NCBI RefSeq assembly: GCF_947077775.1
Contig: NZ_CAMTTE010000001.1
Location: 124,001-188,000 of the forward strand
From: Salinibacter pepae
Lineage (GTDB): Bacteria; Bacteroidota; Rhodothermia; Rhodothermales; Salinibacteraceae
DNA length: 64,000 bases
Direction: 5' to 3'
The first letter of the stretch is position 1. Every line of letters starts with the position of its first letter. Under the pieces are notes generated by a model. The model saw nothing but the letters and a program-made list of their open reading frames with translations. It did no database searches and was not told the origin of the DNA. The position numbers were made by a program, and so were the translations under genes. Of the stretch, positions 45,864 through 55,111 are shown one piece after another.

Positions 45864-47543
45864 ATGTCGCGCCCCCCCCGCATCTTGATCGTAGAGGACG
45901 AGTTTGCCGTCGCCATGGAACTGGAGGATCACCTGGGGGCACTCGGCTACACCGTGGTGGACCACGTGATGACCGGCGCCGCGGCAATCGACCGGGCGGC
46001 AGGGGCCGATCTCGACCTGGTGCTGATGGACGTGCGTCTCGACGGCCCGATGGACGGCGTGGAGGCGGCCCGCACCATTCGGAAGGATCATCCCCTCCCC
46101 GTCGTCTTCGTGACCGCCTACAGCGACGACGAGACGCTTCAGCGGGCGACCGACACGACGCCGTTCGGCTACGTCGTGAAGCCGTTCAACGAGCGGGAGA
46201 TCTACGCCGCGGTGGAGGTGGCGCTGCAGACCCACGCCCTGCAGCGCCGCGTGGAGCGGGCCCGCGACGACCTCCGGCAGCTCCTGAATGGGCTCCGCCA
46301 GGGCACGGCCCTCACCGACGGGACCGGGCGCCTCCGATTCCTAAGCGACCCGGCCGCCCGCCTGCTCGATGTCGCGTCCGAGGCCGCCACCGGCACGCCG
46401 TGGGCCGACCTCCTCCCCGTCGGCGACGAGGCCCTCGAGGCGCTCCAGTCCCGAATGGACGGCACGGCCGACGCCGACGAGCCCGTCACCGCTACCCTCT
46501 CCCACGACGACGGCCCGTCCTACCGCGTCGAGATCGACGTTCGCGACGACCCGCGCGACAGCGAGCGTCACATCCTGGTCTTCTACGACGTGACCGAGGT
46601 CCACGAGCTCCGGCGCATGCTCGACGACCGGGCCCGGTTCCACGACCTCGTGGGCAAGAGCGCCCCGATGCAGGACGCCTACGAGCAGATTCGGTCCGTC
46701 GCCGAGGTCAAAACCACGGTGCTCATCCAGGGCGAGACGGGCAGCGGGAAGGAACTCGCCGCCCGGGCCATCCACGACGAGAGCCCGCGGTCTGAGGGCC
46801 CGTTCGTCACCGTCAACTGCGCCGCCCTCAACCCCGACCTCGCCGGCAGCCGACTCTTCGGGCACCGGGCGGGCGCCTTTACGGGAGCGACCGAGGACCG
46901 GGAGGGGTACTTCGAGGCGGCCGACAGGGGCACGCTGTTCCTCGACGAGATTGGGGACGTCCCGCTCGACGTGCAGCGGCAGCTCCTGCGGGTGCTCGAA
47001 GAGGAGGCCGTTACGCGACTCGGGGAGACGGAGGCCCGCCCGGTCGACGTCCGCATCGTGGCCGCCACCCACCGAAGCCTAGACGAAGAGGTGGAGGCCG
47101 ACCGGTTTCGTCAAGACCTGCTGTACCGGATTCGGATCGCCCGCGTGGCCCTCCCGCCCCTCCGCGAGCGCCGGTCGGACCTGCCCCTCCTGGTGCGCAC
47201 CTTCCTTCGTGAAATCCGGGCCCGCACCGGGGCGGACGTCGACCGCGTCGGCGACGAGGCCCTCCGCCGCCTGCTCAACTACGACTGGCCGGGCAACGTG
47301 CGCGAGCTGAAAAATGCACTGGAGGCGGCCCTCATCCGCGCGTCCGGCGATGTGCTCCGGGCAGACGACCTTCCCCCCGAGATTCGGGAGGCGTCCCCCT
47401 CTGCCCGGTCGGCCCCCGAAGAGGCCGAGCGCATCCGGGCGGCCCTCGAGCAGACCGACGGCAACCGCACCGAGGCCGCCGAGCTGCTCGGCATCAGTCG
47501 GGCCACCCTGTACCGCCGCCTCGACGAGTACAACATCGAGTAG
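45864..47543 (+). CDS. Sigma-54-dependent response regulator (receiver, PAS, AAA+, Fis HTH)
   Basis: The 559-residue activator has a receiver domain (1-120; Asp in VLMDVRLDG near 54, Lys in VVKPFNE near 107) and a PAS-like middle (about 140-245). The AAA+ domain has Walker A GETGSGKE near 290, the sigma-54 contact loop GAFTGATED near 332 and Walker B GTLFLDEIGD near 355. A Fis-type helix-turn-helix (TEAAELLGISRATLYRRL) stands at the end. With an intact GAFTGA it should activate sigma-54 promoters. The genes it controls are not apparent here. Confidence 0.92.
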   Translation: MSRPPRILIVEDEFAVAMELEDHLGALGYTVVDHVMTGAAAIDRAAGADLDLVLMDVRLDGPMDGVEAARTIRKDHPLPVVFVTAYSDDETLQRATDTTPFGYVVKPFNEREIYAAVEVALQTHALQRRVERARDDLRQLLNGLRQGTALTDGTGRLRFLSDPAARLLDVASEAATGTPWADLLPVGDEALEALQSRMDGTADADEPVTATLSHDDGPSYRVEIDVRDDPRDSERHILVFYDVTEVHELRRMLDDRARFHDLVGKSAPMQDAYEQIRSVAEVKTTVLIQGETGSGKELAARAIHDESPRSEGPFVTVNCAALNPDLAGSRLFGHRAGAFTGATEDREGYFEAADRGTLFLDEIGDVPLDVQRQLLRVLEEEAVTRLGETEARPVDVRIVAATHRSLDEEVEADRFRQDLLYRIRIARVALPPLRERRSDLPLLVRTFLREIRARTGADVDRVGDEALRRLLNYDWPGNVRELKNALEAALIRASGDVLRADDLPPEIREASPSARSAPEEAERIRAALEQTDGNRTEAAELLGISRATLYRRLDEYNIE

Positions 47544-47571
47544 TCGAGACCGAGCAGGGACCCCGCCCGGG

Positions 47572-48126
47572 TTAGTCCTTGAGCGTCTCCAGGAGGCGCT
47601 CGAAGTCCGCCTCCGTCAGCTTCTGCTCGGCCCGCAGGCGCTCCAAGGCGTCCCGCACGGCCGCGACATCCGTCGTGTCCGGCTCCGCCGCGGGCGCGAA
47701 GTCGATGTCCCGCACCATCGCCGCGTCCAGAACATCGGCGACGTAGGACGCCGCCTTCGGCGTGCCCGAAAAGTCCATCGTCAGCTCGAAGGTGGCCCGC
47801 CCGCGGTTGACCGTGAGGGCCACTTCCTTGCCGCCCAGGCCGAACCAGCGGCTGTGCGCCTCAACCCCCACGAGATCCGGGTAGCGCACCGTCTGGGTCG
47901 CCTGCAGGTCGTTGTTCTGAAAGACGAACCGGTCGGGGGCAAAGACGGCCCCGTCGCCCCCCGTGCCGCTGAGGGTCGCGTCGTACAGCGCCAGCACCTC
48001 GCCCCGTTCTACCTCGGTCGCGTAGTCGGAGAGCGCGTTGTTGAGGCGCCCCGACGGCAGGTTCGGCGTCACGAAGAGCCCCATCTGCGGGGCGTGGGGG
48101 AGCCGGTCCCGGAGCAGCGCTTCCAT
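47572..48126 (-). CDS. Hypothetical protein after nuoN
   Basis: This 184-residue soluble protein is not recognised. The N-terminal 130 residues are probably a small beta-rich domain (VLALYDATLSGTGGDGAVF, FGLGGKEVALTVNRG). The last 25 residues, RLRAEQKLTEADFERLLETL, resemble a SHOCT-like helical motif seen at the ends of many bacterial proteins. ATG 48126 lies 58 bases after the nuoN stop, so it is likely the last gene of the complex I transcript. Any link to respiration is positional only. Confidence 0.65.
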   Translation of the reverse strand: MEALLRDRLPHAPQMGLFVTPNLPSGRLNNALSDYATEVERGEVLALYDATLSGTGGDGAVFAPDRFVFQNNDLQATQTVRYPDLVGVEAHSRWFGLGGKEVALTVNRGRATFELTMDFSGTPKAASYVADVLDAAMVRDIDFAPAAEPDTTDVAAVRDALERLRAEQKLTEADFERLLETLKD

Positions 48127-48183
48127 CCGCGGCAAATGTGGATTGGAGAAGTGAAGACGAGTCGCGCCGGGGGGCGCGGTCGT

Positions 48184-49683
48184 TCAGGGCGCGGTCGCCA
48201 TTGCGGTGGTCTCGAAGAAGCCCAGCGTGGTCTCGAGGACGCCGCCGAAGAAGACCCCGAGCACGACGAGCGCCACCGCACACACCACGAGCGTGCCGGT
48301 CGCCGCCACCGTGGCGCGGGGGAACGCGGCCGCCCGCACCGGATCGGTCGCCGCCACCTCGTCGGCCGACTGCATCCAGAAGACGTACACGACGCGCAGG
48401 TAGTAGTAGGCACTCAGGGCGCTCATGAGCACGCCGATCACCACGAGCCAGGTGAGCCCGGCCTCGACCGCCGGGGCGAACACGAGATATTTGCCAATGA
48501 AGCCCCCGAGCGGCGGAAACCCGATCAGGCTCAGCATGAAGATGCCCATCGTGCTGCCGAGGACGGGGCGGTCGTTGGCGATGCCCGCCAGGGACGAAAG
48601 CGTCTGTTCGCGCCCCTCCTTCCCGTCCCACTCCAGCATCGACATTACGCCGAAGGCGCCGATGTTCATCACCGCGTAGACCAGCAGGTAGAAGAGGGCG
48701 CCGGCGTATCCGGCCGACGTTCCCGCCGAGAGCCCCACGAGCAGGTACCCGGCGTGCGCGATGGACGAGTACGCGAGCAGGCGCTTGACATTGGTCTGGG
48801 CCAGCGCCATCACGTTTCCAATCACCATCGTCAGGACCGCCACCGCGGCCACGGACAGCTGCCACTCCCCGCCCGGCACGGCGTGGACGAGGACCAGGAT
48901 GAGGGCGGCGAACGCGGCGGCCTTCGTCGCCGTCGACATGTACCCGGTGAGGGGCGTGGGCGCCCCCTGGTACACGTCCGGGGTCCACATGTGAAAGGGC
49001 GCCGCGCTCACCTTGAAGAAGAAGCCCACCAGGAAGAGCGCGAATCCGCCCCAGAAGAGGAGCCGCGTCGAGAGCGTCCCGAGCTCCGCCGCCGCCATCG
49101 CCGGCAGGGCCATCGTCCCCGTGGCGCCGTACATGAGCGCGATGCCGTACAGGAAGAAGCCGGTCGAGAACGCCCCGAGCAGAAAGTACTTGAGCGCGCT
49201 CTCCACCGCCCCTTCGTCCTCTCGGATGAACCCGGTCAGGACGTAGAGGCACACCGACATCGTTTCGAGCCCGAGGAAAATGCTGACCATGTTGTTGGCC
49301 GAGCCGAGCATGATCATGCCGACCGTGCAGAACATGACCAGCGCGTACACCTCCCCGTAGTCGTACCGCAACTGGTTCAGGTAGGGCACCGAGAGGAGGA
49401 TCGTGGCCAGGCCCGTCAGCAGGATGATCAGGTTAATGAACGCCACGAAGCCCCCGGTTCGGAGGGTTTCGAAGAACACCGTGCTCGGAGGGGCCCCGAG
49501 ATGCGTGATCTCCCAGACCGCAGACACGCCGAGCGCCGCCACGCCGAGCCAGGGAATGGCCGGGTGGTCGTTCCGGAACGCATCGAGGACAATCATCGCA
49601 AGCCCGACCCCCCCCACGACCGACATCGAAAAGGCGGCCGGCAGGTCGGCCACGAGCGCCGGGAATGCAGTCGACAAATCCAT
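48184..49683 (-). CDS. nuoN: NADH-quinone oxidoreductase subunit N
   Basis: This 499-residue antiporter-like membrane subunit of complex I is one of three proton-pumping channels. It has about 14 hydrophobic helices, the conserved lysine/His region FFFKVSAAPFHMWTPDVYQGAPTP near 240 and VKRLLAYSSIAHAGYLL near 300. ATG 49683 gives MDLSTAFPAL; the longer frame upstream runs through the preceding gene's 3' end and is rejected. It closes the nuo part of the operon and is separated from nuoM by the small dehydratase gene. Confidence 0.95.
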   Translation of the reverse strand: MDLSTAFPALVADLPAAFSMSVVGGVGLAMIVLDAFRNDHPAIPWLGVAALGVSAVWEITHLGAPPSTVFFETLRTGGFVAFINLIILLTGLATILLSVPYLNQLRYDYGEVYALVMFCTVGMIMLGSANNMVSIFLGLETMSVCLYVLTGFIREDEGAVESALKYFLLGAFSTGFFLYGIALMYGATGTMALPAMAAAELGTLSTRLLFWGGFALFLVGFFFKVSAAPFHMWTPDVYQGAPTPLTGYMSTATKAAAFAALILVLVHAVPGGEWQLSVAAVAVLTMVIGNVMALAQTNVKRLLAYSSIAHAGYLLVGLSAGTSAGYAGALFYLLVYAVMNIGAFGVMSMLEWDGKEGREQTLSSLAGIANDRPVLGSTMGIFMLSLIGFPPLGGFIGKYLVFAPAVEAGLTWLVVIGVLMSALSAYYYLRVVYVFWMQSADEVAATDPVRAAAFPRATVAATGTLVVCAVALVVLGVFFGGVLETTLGFFETTAMATAP

Positions 49684-49768
49684 AAACCAAATCAAGTCGT
49701 TCGTTACGCAAAAACAGCCCGCCGCCCCCATGCGGCGATCCCTTCCCCCCGCACCGATGCCGCTCCGT

Positions 49769-50059
49769 CTACGCGAGCTCCTCAATCTGCGAGGCGAGCT
49801 CCACGTCCATCTCCGTCACTTTGCCCCCCGCATCGTGGGTCGTGAGGGCGATGGAGACCGTGTTGTAGACGTTTTCCAGCTCGGGGTGGTGCATCATCTC
49901 CTCGGCGTAGAACGAGAGGCGCACGATGAAACTGATGGCCTCCCGAAAGTCGGAGAACTCGTACGTCTTGTGGAGTTTGTTGTCGGCGTGGGACCATCCG
50001 TCCAGGTCCGCCAGGGCGTCGTCGATTGCGTCGTCGGAGAGGGGCTCGCGTGAAGGCAT
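49769..50059 (-). CDS. 4a-hydroxytetrahydrobiopterin dehydratase (pterin-4a-carbinolamine dehydratase)
   Basis: The 96-residue protein has the PCD fold and active-site motif: EEMMHHPELENVYNTV near 60-75 and LTTHDAGG near 80, with the three conserved histidines. The family recycles 4a-hydroxypterin made by aromatic amino acid hydroxylases, and some members act in molybdopterin-related steps or as transcription co-factors. It sits between nuoM (93 bases after its stop) and nuoN (86 bases before its start), where a pterin enzyme is unexpected. No hydroxylase is in the window. Confidence 0.9.
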   Translation of the reverse strand: MPSREPLSDDAIDDALADLDGWSHADNKLHKTYEFSDFREAISFIVRLSFYAEEMMHHPELENVYNTVSIALTTHDAGGKVTEMDVELASQIEELA

Positions 50060-50151
50060 ACGTTCAGGCTGATGCTCCGAAAGGAAATTAGAGAAGCCGG
50101 ATTCCAAAATGAGCGTGTTGGGTCGTAAACGGGACGGCCGCCGCGACCGGT

Positions 50152-51786
50152 TCAAGGGGAGATCGACGGGACATCGATGGACACGTCTTCGGCCTCGGGC
50201 GGGGCGGCCGGCACCGGGGTGGGCTCGTCCGCCGTGGCGGCGGCCGCGTTCTCCATCCGCTCCACCGCGGCCCGTTTTTCCTCGACCGTCTCCAGGAGAA
50301 ATTCGGTGGTCGGGGCCGTCTGTCGCAGGAACGGGCCCGGGTAGAAGCCCAGGACGAACATGAGCACGATGAGCGGCACCATCAGCCCAAACTCGCGGGC
50401 GTTCAGGTCCGCCATCTGCGCGTTCGCCGCGTCGGTGAGCTCGCCGAAGAAGGTGCGGTAGAGCATGTGGAGCAGGTACATCGCCGCCAGGATGACGCCG
50501 GTCGTCGCGAAGGCGATCAGCACCGGACTGTCGATCACGGTGCTTTTGAAGGACCCGAGTAGGATCAGAAACTCGCCTACGAATCCGTTCAGGCCCGGCA
50601 GGCCCGCCGAGGCGAGCACGCTAATCACCATGAGGGTCGTGAGCACCGGGACGGATGTCGCCAGCCCCCCATAGTCGTCCATCAGGCGGGTGTGGCGCCG
50701 CTCGTAGAGCATGCCCACCAGCAGGAAGAGGGCCCCGGTCGAGAGGCCGTGGTTGACCATCTGAATCATGGCCCCCTGCATCGCCTCCGTCGTGAAGGCG
50801 AACAGCCCGAGCACGACGAACCCGAGGTGGCTGATGGACGAGTACGCCACGAGGCTCTTCGCGTCGTCCTGCACGCGGGCCACCAGCGCCCCGTAGATGA
50901 TGCCGATGATGGCGATCACCGCGAAGAGGCCGGCGTAGCTCTGCGCGACGTTCGGGAAGAGCGGCAGGCAGAAGCGCAGCAGGCCGTACGTGCCCATCTT
51001 CAGCAGCACCCCAGCCAGAATCACCGAGCCCCCTGTGGGGGCCTGCACGTGAGCGTCCGGCAGCCAGGTGTGCAGCGGAAAGAGCGGCACCTTGATCGCG
51101 AACGAGAAGGCGAAGACGGCGAAGAGCCAGCCCTGCACCGCCAGCGGAATGTTGTACTCCAGCAGCGTGTACCAGTCGGTCGTGAACACGCCGCTGTTGA
51201 CGGCGTCCCCCGCCGCGTAGCCCAGGTACAGAATGCCGACGAGCATCAGGAGCGACCCCACGAGCGTGTAGATGACGAACTTGACCGCCGCGTAGATGCG
51301 CTCCTTCCCGCCCCAGATTCCGATGATGAAATACATCGGAATGAGGGTGAGCTCAAAGAAGATGTAGAAGAGGAGGAGGTCGAAGCTCGTGAAGACCCCC
51401 GTGATGCCCGTCTGCAGCAAAAGGAGCAGCGCGTAGTAGCCCTTGTGCTTCTCGCCGATGTAGGTCCAGGACGACAGGACGACGATGGGCCCCAGGAGCG
51501 TCGTCAGCATCACGAGCAGCAGGCTCAGCCCGTCGACGCCCACGAAGTACTTGACGTCATAGCCGTCGGGCAGCCACCCGGCCCACACGTCCGCCAGCTG
51601 CGGGCCCAGGGCCGTGCTCACCGATGGGTCGTAGCCCACGAAGAGCCCGATCGAGAGCACGAACGTGACGGTCGTGGTCGCCAGGGCCGTCCACCGGATC
51701 GCGGAGGCACGCCGCAGGAAGAGCGTCAGCAACGCGCCGGCGGCCGGCAGGAAGACGACGAGGGATGTGAGGTAGGGAATGTCCAT
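50152..51786 (-). CDS. nuoM: NADH-quinone oxidoreductase subunit M
   Basis: This 544-residue antiporter-like subunit of complex I has 13-14 helices. Conserved parts include LTLIPMYFIIGIWGG near 145 with the membrane glutamate, IKVPLFPLHTWLPDAHVQAPTGGSV near 235, and AYSSISHLGFVVLG near 316. The last 45 residues form an Ala/Glu/Pro-rich acidic tail after the final helix that is not usual for the subunit. ATG 51786 (MDIPYLTSL) is taken. It lies 139 bases after nuoL on the same strand. Confidence 0.96.
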   Translation of the reverse strand: MDIPYLTSLVVFLPAAGALLTLFLRRASAIRWTALATTTVTFVLSIGLFVGYDPSVSTALGPQLADVWAGWLPDGYDVKYFVGVDGLSLLLVMLTTLLGPIVVLSSWTYIGEKHKGYYALLLLLQTGITGVFTSFDLLLFYIFFELTLIPMYFIIGIWGGKERIYAAVKFVIYTLVGSLLMLVGILYLGYAAGDAVNSGVFTTDWYTLLEYNIPLAVQGWLFAVFAFSFAIKVPLFPLHTWLPDAHVQAPTGGSVILAGVLLKMGTYGLLRFCLPLFPNVAQSYAGLFAVIAIIGIIYGALVARVQDDAKSLVAYSSISHLGFVVLGLFAFTTEAMQGAMIQMVNHGLSTGALFLLVGMLYERRHTRLMDDYGGLATSVPVLTTLMVISVLASAGLPGLNGFVGEFLILLGSFKSTVIDSPVLIAFATTGVILAAMYLLHMLYRTFFGELTDAANAQMADLNAREFGLMVPLIVLMFVLGFYPGPFLRQTAPTTEFLLETVEEKRAAVERMENAAAATADEPTPVPAAPPEAEDVSIDVPSISP

Positions 51787-51925
51787 CAATTGTAGCAGTG
51801 CCTAATCGGCAAACAAGAAATCACCAGGAGTTTCTGCACTCACGTGCCGGTCGCGCGCGGTTAACGGTAAAGTCGGGCCCGGGGCGACCGTTCTACATCG
51901 CAGGGCTCTACGTCACAGTGCCCGC

Positions 51926-53923
51926 TCAAACCCCGTACATCAACAGCCCGACCAGGAGCGCGGCCCCGACGGTCAGCGCCAGGGCGTAGTTCTGGACCAG
52001 GCCCGTCTGGACCCGGCGCAGCAGGCCGCTCGCGTTCTGGGCCGCGCCGGCCACCCCATTGACGGCCCCGTCCACCACGGTGGTATCGAAGGCCGCGAGG
52101 CCCTTGCGGGCAATGCCGTTGATGAGGGAGTCCACGACCACCGCGTCGTAGAATTCGTCCCAGTAGTACATGTCCGACCAGGTCTGGTAGACGCCCCGAA
52201 GCTGCCGTTGGAGGGCGGCGTCGTACTCCAGCCCCTGCGTCCCGTAGACGCGCCAGGCGTAGTAGACCGTCCCGAGGGCAATGACCGAGCTCAGCAGGAT
52301 GAGCCCCCACTCCAGCGCCAGCGGCACGTGGCCCTGGACCGACGCCTCCGCCACCGGCCCCCCGTACTTCGCGCCGAGGTAGTGGTGGATCCAGTTCAGG
52401 TCCCCCCCCTGGATGACCGCGGGCAGCCCAATGAAGCCGCCGACCAGGGAGAGAATGCCGAGCGTCCAGAGCGGCCCCGTCATCGTGGACGGCGACTCGT
52501 GGGGGCTCACCTGATCGGAACGCGGCCACCGGGGCTCCCCCTCAAACGTGAGCATGTAGGAGCGCATCATGTAGAATGCCGTGAGCACGGCCGTCACGAT
52601 CCCGACGACCCACACCGCCATGGCGTAGGTGGACCCGTCGTAGCCGTACTCGAACGCCTTGAACAGGATCTCGTCCTTCGAGAAGAACCCGGCGGTGAGC
52701 GGAATGCCCGAGATCGCCAGGGTCGCCAGGAGGTACGTTGTGCGTGTAGCGGGCATGTACTCCCCGATCCCGCCCATCGTGCGCATGTCCTGCGGGTCGA
52801 AGTCGCCGGTGTCTCGCCCCTCCTTCTCCAGTCCGTGCTCCACCTCTTCCATCCCGTGAATGACACTGCCGGAGCCGAGGAAGAGGCAGGCCTTGAAGAA
52901 GGCGTGGGTGATCACGTGGAAGATCGACACGAAGAACGCCCCCACGCCCGCCGCCATGAACATGTAGCCCAGCTGCGACACCGTGGAGTAGGCCAGGACC
53001 CGCTTGATGTCGTCCTGTGCGATGGCGATCGTGGCCGCCATGAGGGCCGTGGCCGCCCCTACGACGGCGATAATCATCATGACGACCGGCGCGCCCAACA
53101 CCAGCGCCGAGAGGCGAGCCAGGAGGTAGAGCCCGCTCGTCACCATGGTGGCGGCGTGGATGAGGGCGGACACCGGCGTGGGGCCGGCCATCGCGTCTGG
53201 CAGCCACACGAAGAGCGGGATCTGCGCGCTCTTGCCGGTCGCCCCCACGAACAGCAGGAAGACGATCCAGTTGAGCGTCGCCTCCGGAAGAGTGGGCCCC
53301 TCCGTGAGCAGCACGTCAAAGCTCAGCGAGCCGAGCTGCTGAAAGACCAGAAACATGGCCACCAGGAAGGCAAAGTCGCCCACCCGGTTCACGATGAACG
53401 CCTTGTTGGCGGCGGCGCTGTTGCTGAGGTCCGTGTACCAGAACCCGATCAGCAGGTACGAGCACAGGCCCACCCCTTCCCACCCCAGAAACAAGACGGG
53501 CAGGTTGTTCGCCAGCACGAGGTTGAGCATGGCGAAGATGAAGAGGTTGAGGTAGGCGAAGAACCGCCAGTACCCCGCGTCCCCGTGCATGTACCCGATC
53601 GAGTAGAGGTGAATGACGCCCCCCACTCCCGTCACGACCCCCGTCATCAGGAGCGAGAGCTGGTCAATCCGGTAGGCAAACGACAGGTCCAGGTCGCCCG
53701 CCGCCATCCAGGTGAAATAGTCCGCCACGATCGGGTCGCCGCCGAAGGTGACGAACAGGTAGACCGTCAGGACGAACGGAATTGCGACGACCGCCGTGCC
53801 CACCGTCCCCAGGAGCGTCTCGCGGGTGCGAAGATGCTTCAGAAAGAGCGGCGCCACGCCATTCAGGACCGCCCCGGCGAGCGGCAGGAGAAGAACGAGA
53901 CGAAGCAGATCGGCAGAGGTCAT
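51926..53923 (-). CDS. nuoL: NADH-quinone oxidoreductase subunit L
   Basis: The largest antiporter-like subunit of complex I has 665 residues, with about 16 helices and the long C-terminal lateral helix that spans the membrane arm. Marks include GWEGVGLCSYLLIGFWY near 150 with the conserved Glu, SAQIPLFVWLPDAMAGPTPVSALIHAATMV near 230 and AYSTVSQLGYMFMAAGVG near 315. ATG 53923 (MTSADLLRL) is used; the codon before it is a TTG. It follows nuoK by 55 bases. Confidence 0.96.
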   Translation of the reverse strand: MTSADLLRLVLLLPLAGAVLNGVAPLFLKHLRTRETLLGTVGTAVVAIPFVLTVYLFVTFGGDPIVADYFTWMAAGDLDLSFAYRIDQLSLLMTGVVTGVGGVIHLYSIGYMHGDAGYWRFFAYLNLFIFAMLNLVLANNLPVLFLGWEGVGLCSYLLIGFWYTDLSNSAAANKAFIVNRVGDFAFLVAMFLVFQQLGSLSFDVLLTEGPTLPEATLNWIVFLLFVGATGKSAQIPLFVWLPDAMAGPTPVSALIHAATMVTSGLYLLARLSALVLGAPVVMMIIAVVGAATALMAATIAIAQDDIKRVLAYSTVSQLGYMFMAAGVGAFFVSIFHVITHAFFKACLFLGSGSVIHGMEEVEHGLEKEGRDTGDFDPQDMRTMGGIGEYMPATRTTYLLATLAISGIPLTAGFFSKDEILFKAFEYGYDGSTYAMAVWVVGIVTAVLTAFYMMRSYMLTFEGEPRWPRSDQVSPHESPSTMTGPLWTLGILSLVGGFIGLPAVIQGGDLNWIHHYLGAKYGGPVAEASVQGHVPLALEWGLILLSSVIALGTVYYAWRVYGTQGLEYDAALQRQLRGVYQTWSDMYYWDEFYDAVVVDSLINGIARKGLAAFDTTVVDGAVNGVAGAAQNASGLLRRVQTGLVQNYALALTVGAALLVGLLMYGV

Positions 53924-53978
53924 CAACGCGACAGGGTCCGATGGTCAAAACGGGCGCAACAAAGACGTGGCGCGGCGA

Positions 53979-54284
53979 CTAGTGCTTGAAGAGGTTGATC
54001 TCCGTGATGTCCACCGTCACCTGGCTTCGGAAGATGGCAATCACGATCGCGAGCCCCACGGCGGCCTCGGCGGCCGCCACCGCAATCGAGAAGAAGACGA
54101 GCAGCTGGCCGCTGGGATCGCCCATCGACTGGCTAAAGGTCACCAGCGTGAGGTTGACCGCATTCAGCATCAGCTCGACCGACATCAGCACCACAATCGC
54201 GTTGCGACGGAAGAGCACCCCGAACGTGCCGATGGTGAAGAGCACGGCGCTCAGGGCGAGATACCAGTTGGGAGCAACGTCCAT
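53979..54284 (-). CDS. nuoK: NADH-quinone oxidoreductase subunit K
   Basis: This 101-residue subunit has three membrane helices and the two conserved buried glutamates, in [13 protein letters not shown] (about residue 37) and [12 protein letters not shown] (about residue 72), that form part of the proton path. Length is exactly typical. It lies between nuoJ (119 bases) and nuoL (55 bases) in the normal order. Confidence 0.96.
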   Translation of the reverse strand: MDVAPNWYLALSAVLFTIGTFGVLFRRNAIVVLMSVELMLNAVNLTLVTFSQSMGDPSGQLLVFFSIAVAAAEAAVGLAIVIAIFRSQVTVDITEINLFKH

Positions 54285-54403
54285 GGTGGGCGAATCAGTG
54301 CTGGGTTACGGAATGTCACGTGTGGCGTGTCGCGTGCGGCGGTGCGTGCGCGGCCGGACAGGGGTGCCTCCGCCCTTCTCTCCCCGCCTCGAAACGACCG
54401 CGG

Positions 54404-54913
54404 CTACTGAAAGCGGCGCTGGGCAAGCAGGACGGCCCCGACGGTTGCGGCCAGCAACAGAATGCCCGCCACCTGCAGGTGCAGCGCGTAGCGGGTGAAC
54501 AGGATCTCGCCCAGGCGCGCCGCGCTTCCCGCCTCCGCCGCGGCCTCCGCCCCAATCGGATCGACCCCCAGTTCAAACTGCAGGGCCACCACGTACAGCA
54601 GCTGGCTCAACAGGACGAGCCCGACCGCAAACCCCCCGATGCTGGCCCACTCGATTTCCTCCAGCTCGGGCAGGGCCGAGAGGTTGAGCAGCATGATCAC
54701 GAACAGAAAGAGGACCATGATGGCGCCGGCGTAGACCAGAATCTGGATGACGCCGATAAAGGACGCGTTCAGCGTCAGGTACAGGCCGGCGATGCAAAAC
54801 AGATTGAGCACCAGCCAGAGCGCACTCGACACCGGATTGCGGGCGATGATCATTCCGAGCGCGGCGGCCACCGCGACGGTCGCCAGCAAAAAAAACATAG
54901 AGGGTGCGGCCAT
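54404..54913 (-). CDS. nuoJ: NADH-quinone oxidoreductase subunit J
   Basis: The 169-residue subunit has five membrane helices and the conserved VIQILVYAGAIMVLFLFVIM stretch near 53-72, which holds the pi-bulge helix of complex I. ATG 54913 (MAAPSMFFLL) gives the typical start. It heads the minus-strand unit nuoJ-K-L-M-PCD-N-hypothetical; the remaining nuo genes are not in the window, so the complex is encoded in at least two places. Confidence 0.95.
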   Translation of the reverse strand: MAAPSMFFLLATVAVAAALGMIIARNPVSSALWLVLNLFCIAGLYLTLNASFIGVIQILVYAGAIMVLFLFVIMLLNLSALPELEEIEWASIGGFAVGLVLLSQLLYVVALQFELGVDPIGAEAAAEAGSAARLGEILFTRYALHLQVAGILLLAATVGAVLLAQRRFQ

Positions 54914-55111
54914 AAGCCCGAGTGTCCTAGCGGGGAAAATCGTCCTGTGCGAAACGGCCCGGGGTGCGGTGCCGGGCGGAATGGAACGAATCCGTGATTG
55001 TCCACCGGGCGCAAAGTAACGCGCCACCGACGTAGGGGCAAGATACGGGGCGGTTAATCATGCATGAATTGAAATCAGGCCCTCCCAACAGCCACGGCGG
55101 TGCGTGCGGCC

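Noticed and set aside
47314-49845. An 843-codon plus-strand open frame
   Set aside because: It lies opposite nuoN and the end of the sigma-54 regulator. Its product is Arg/His/Glu low-complexity sequence with no domain, a usual shadow in GC-rich DNA.
52208-53989. A 593-codon plus-strand frame opposite nuoL
   Set aside because: The product is His/Arg/Glu-rich noise. The minus-strand nuoL is unmistakable.
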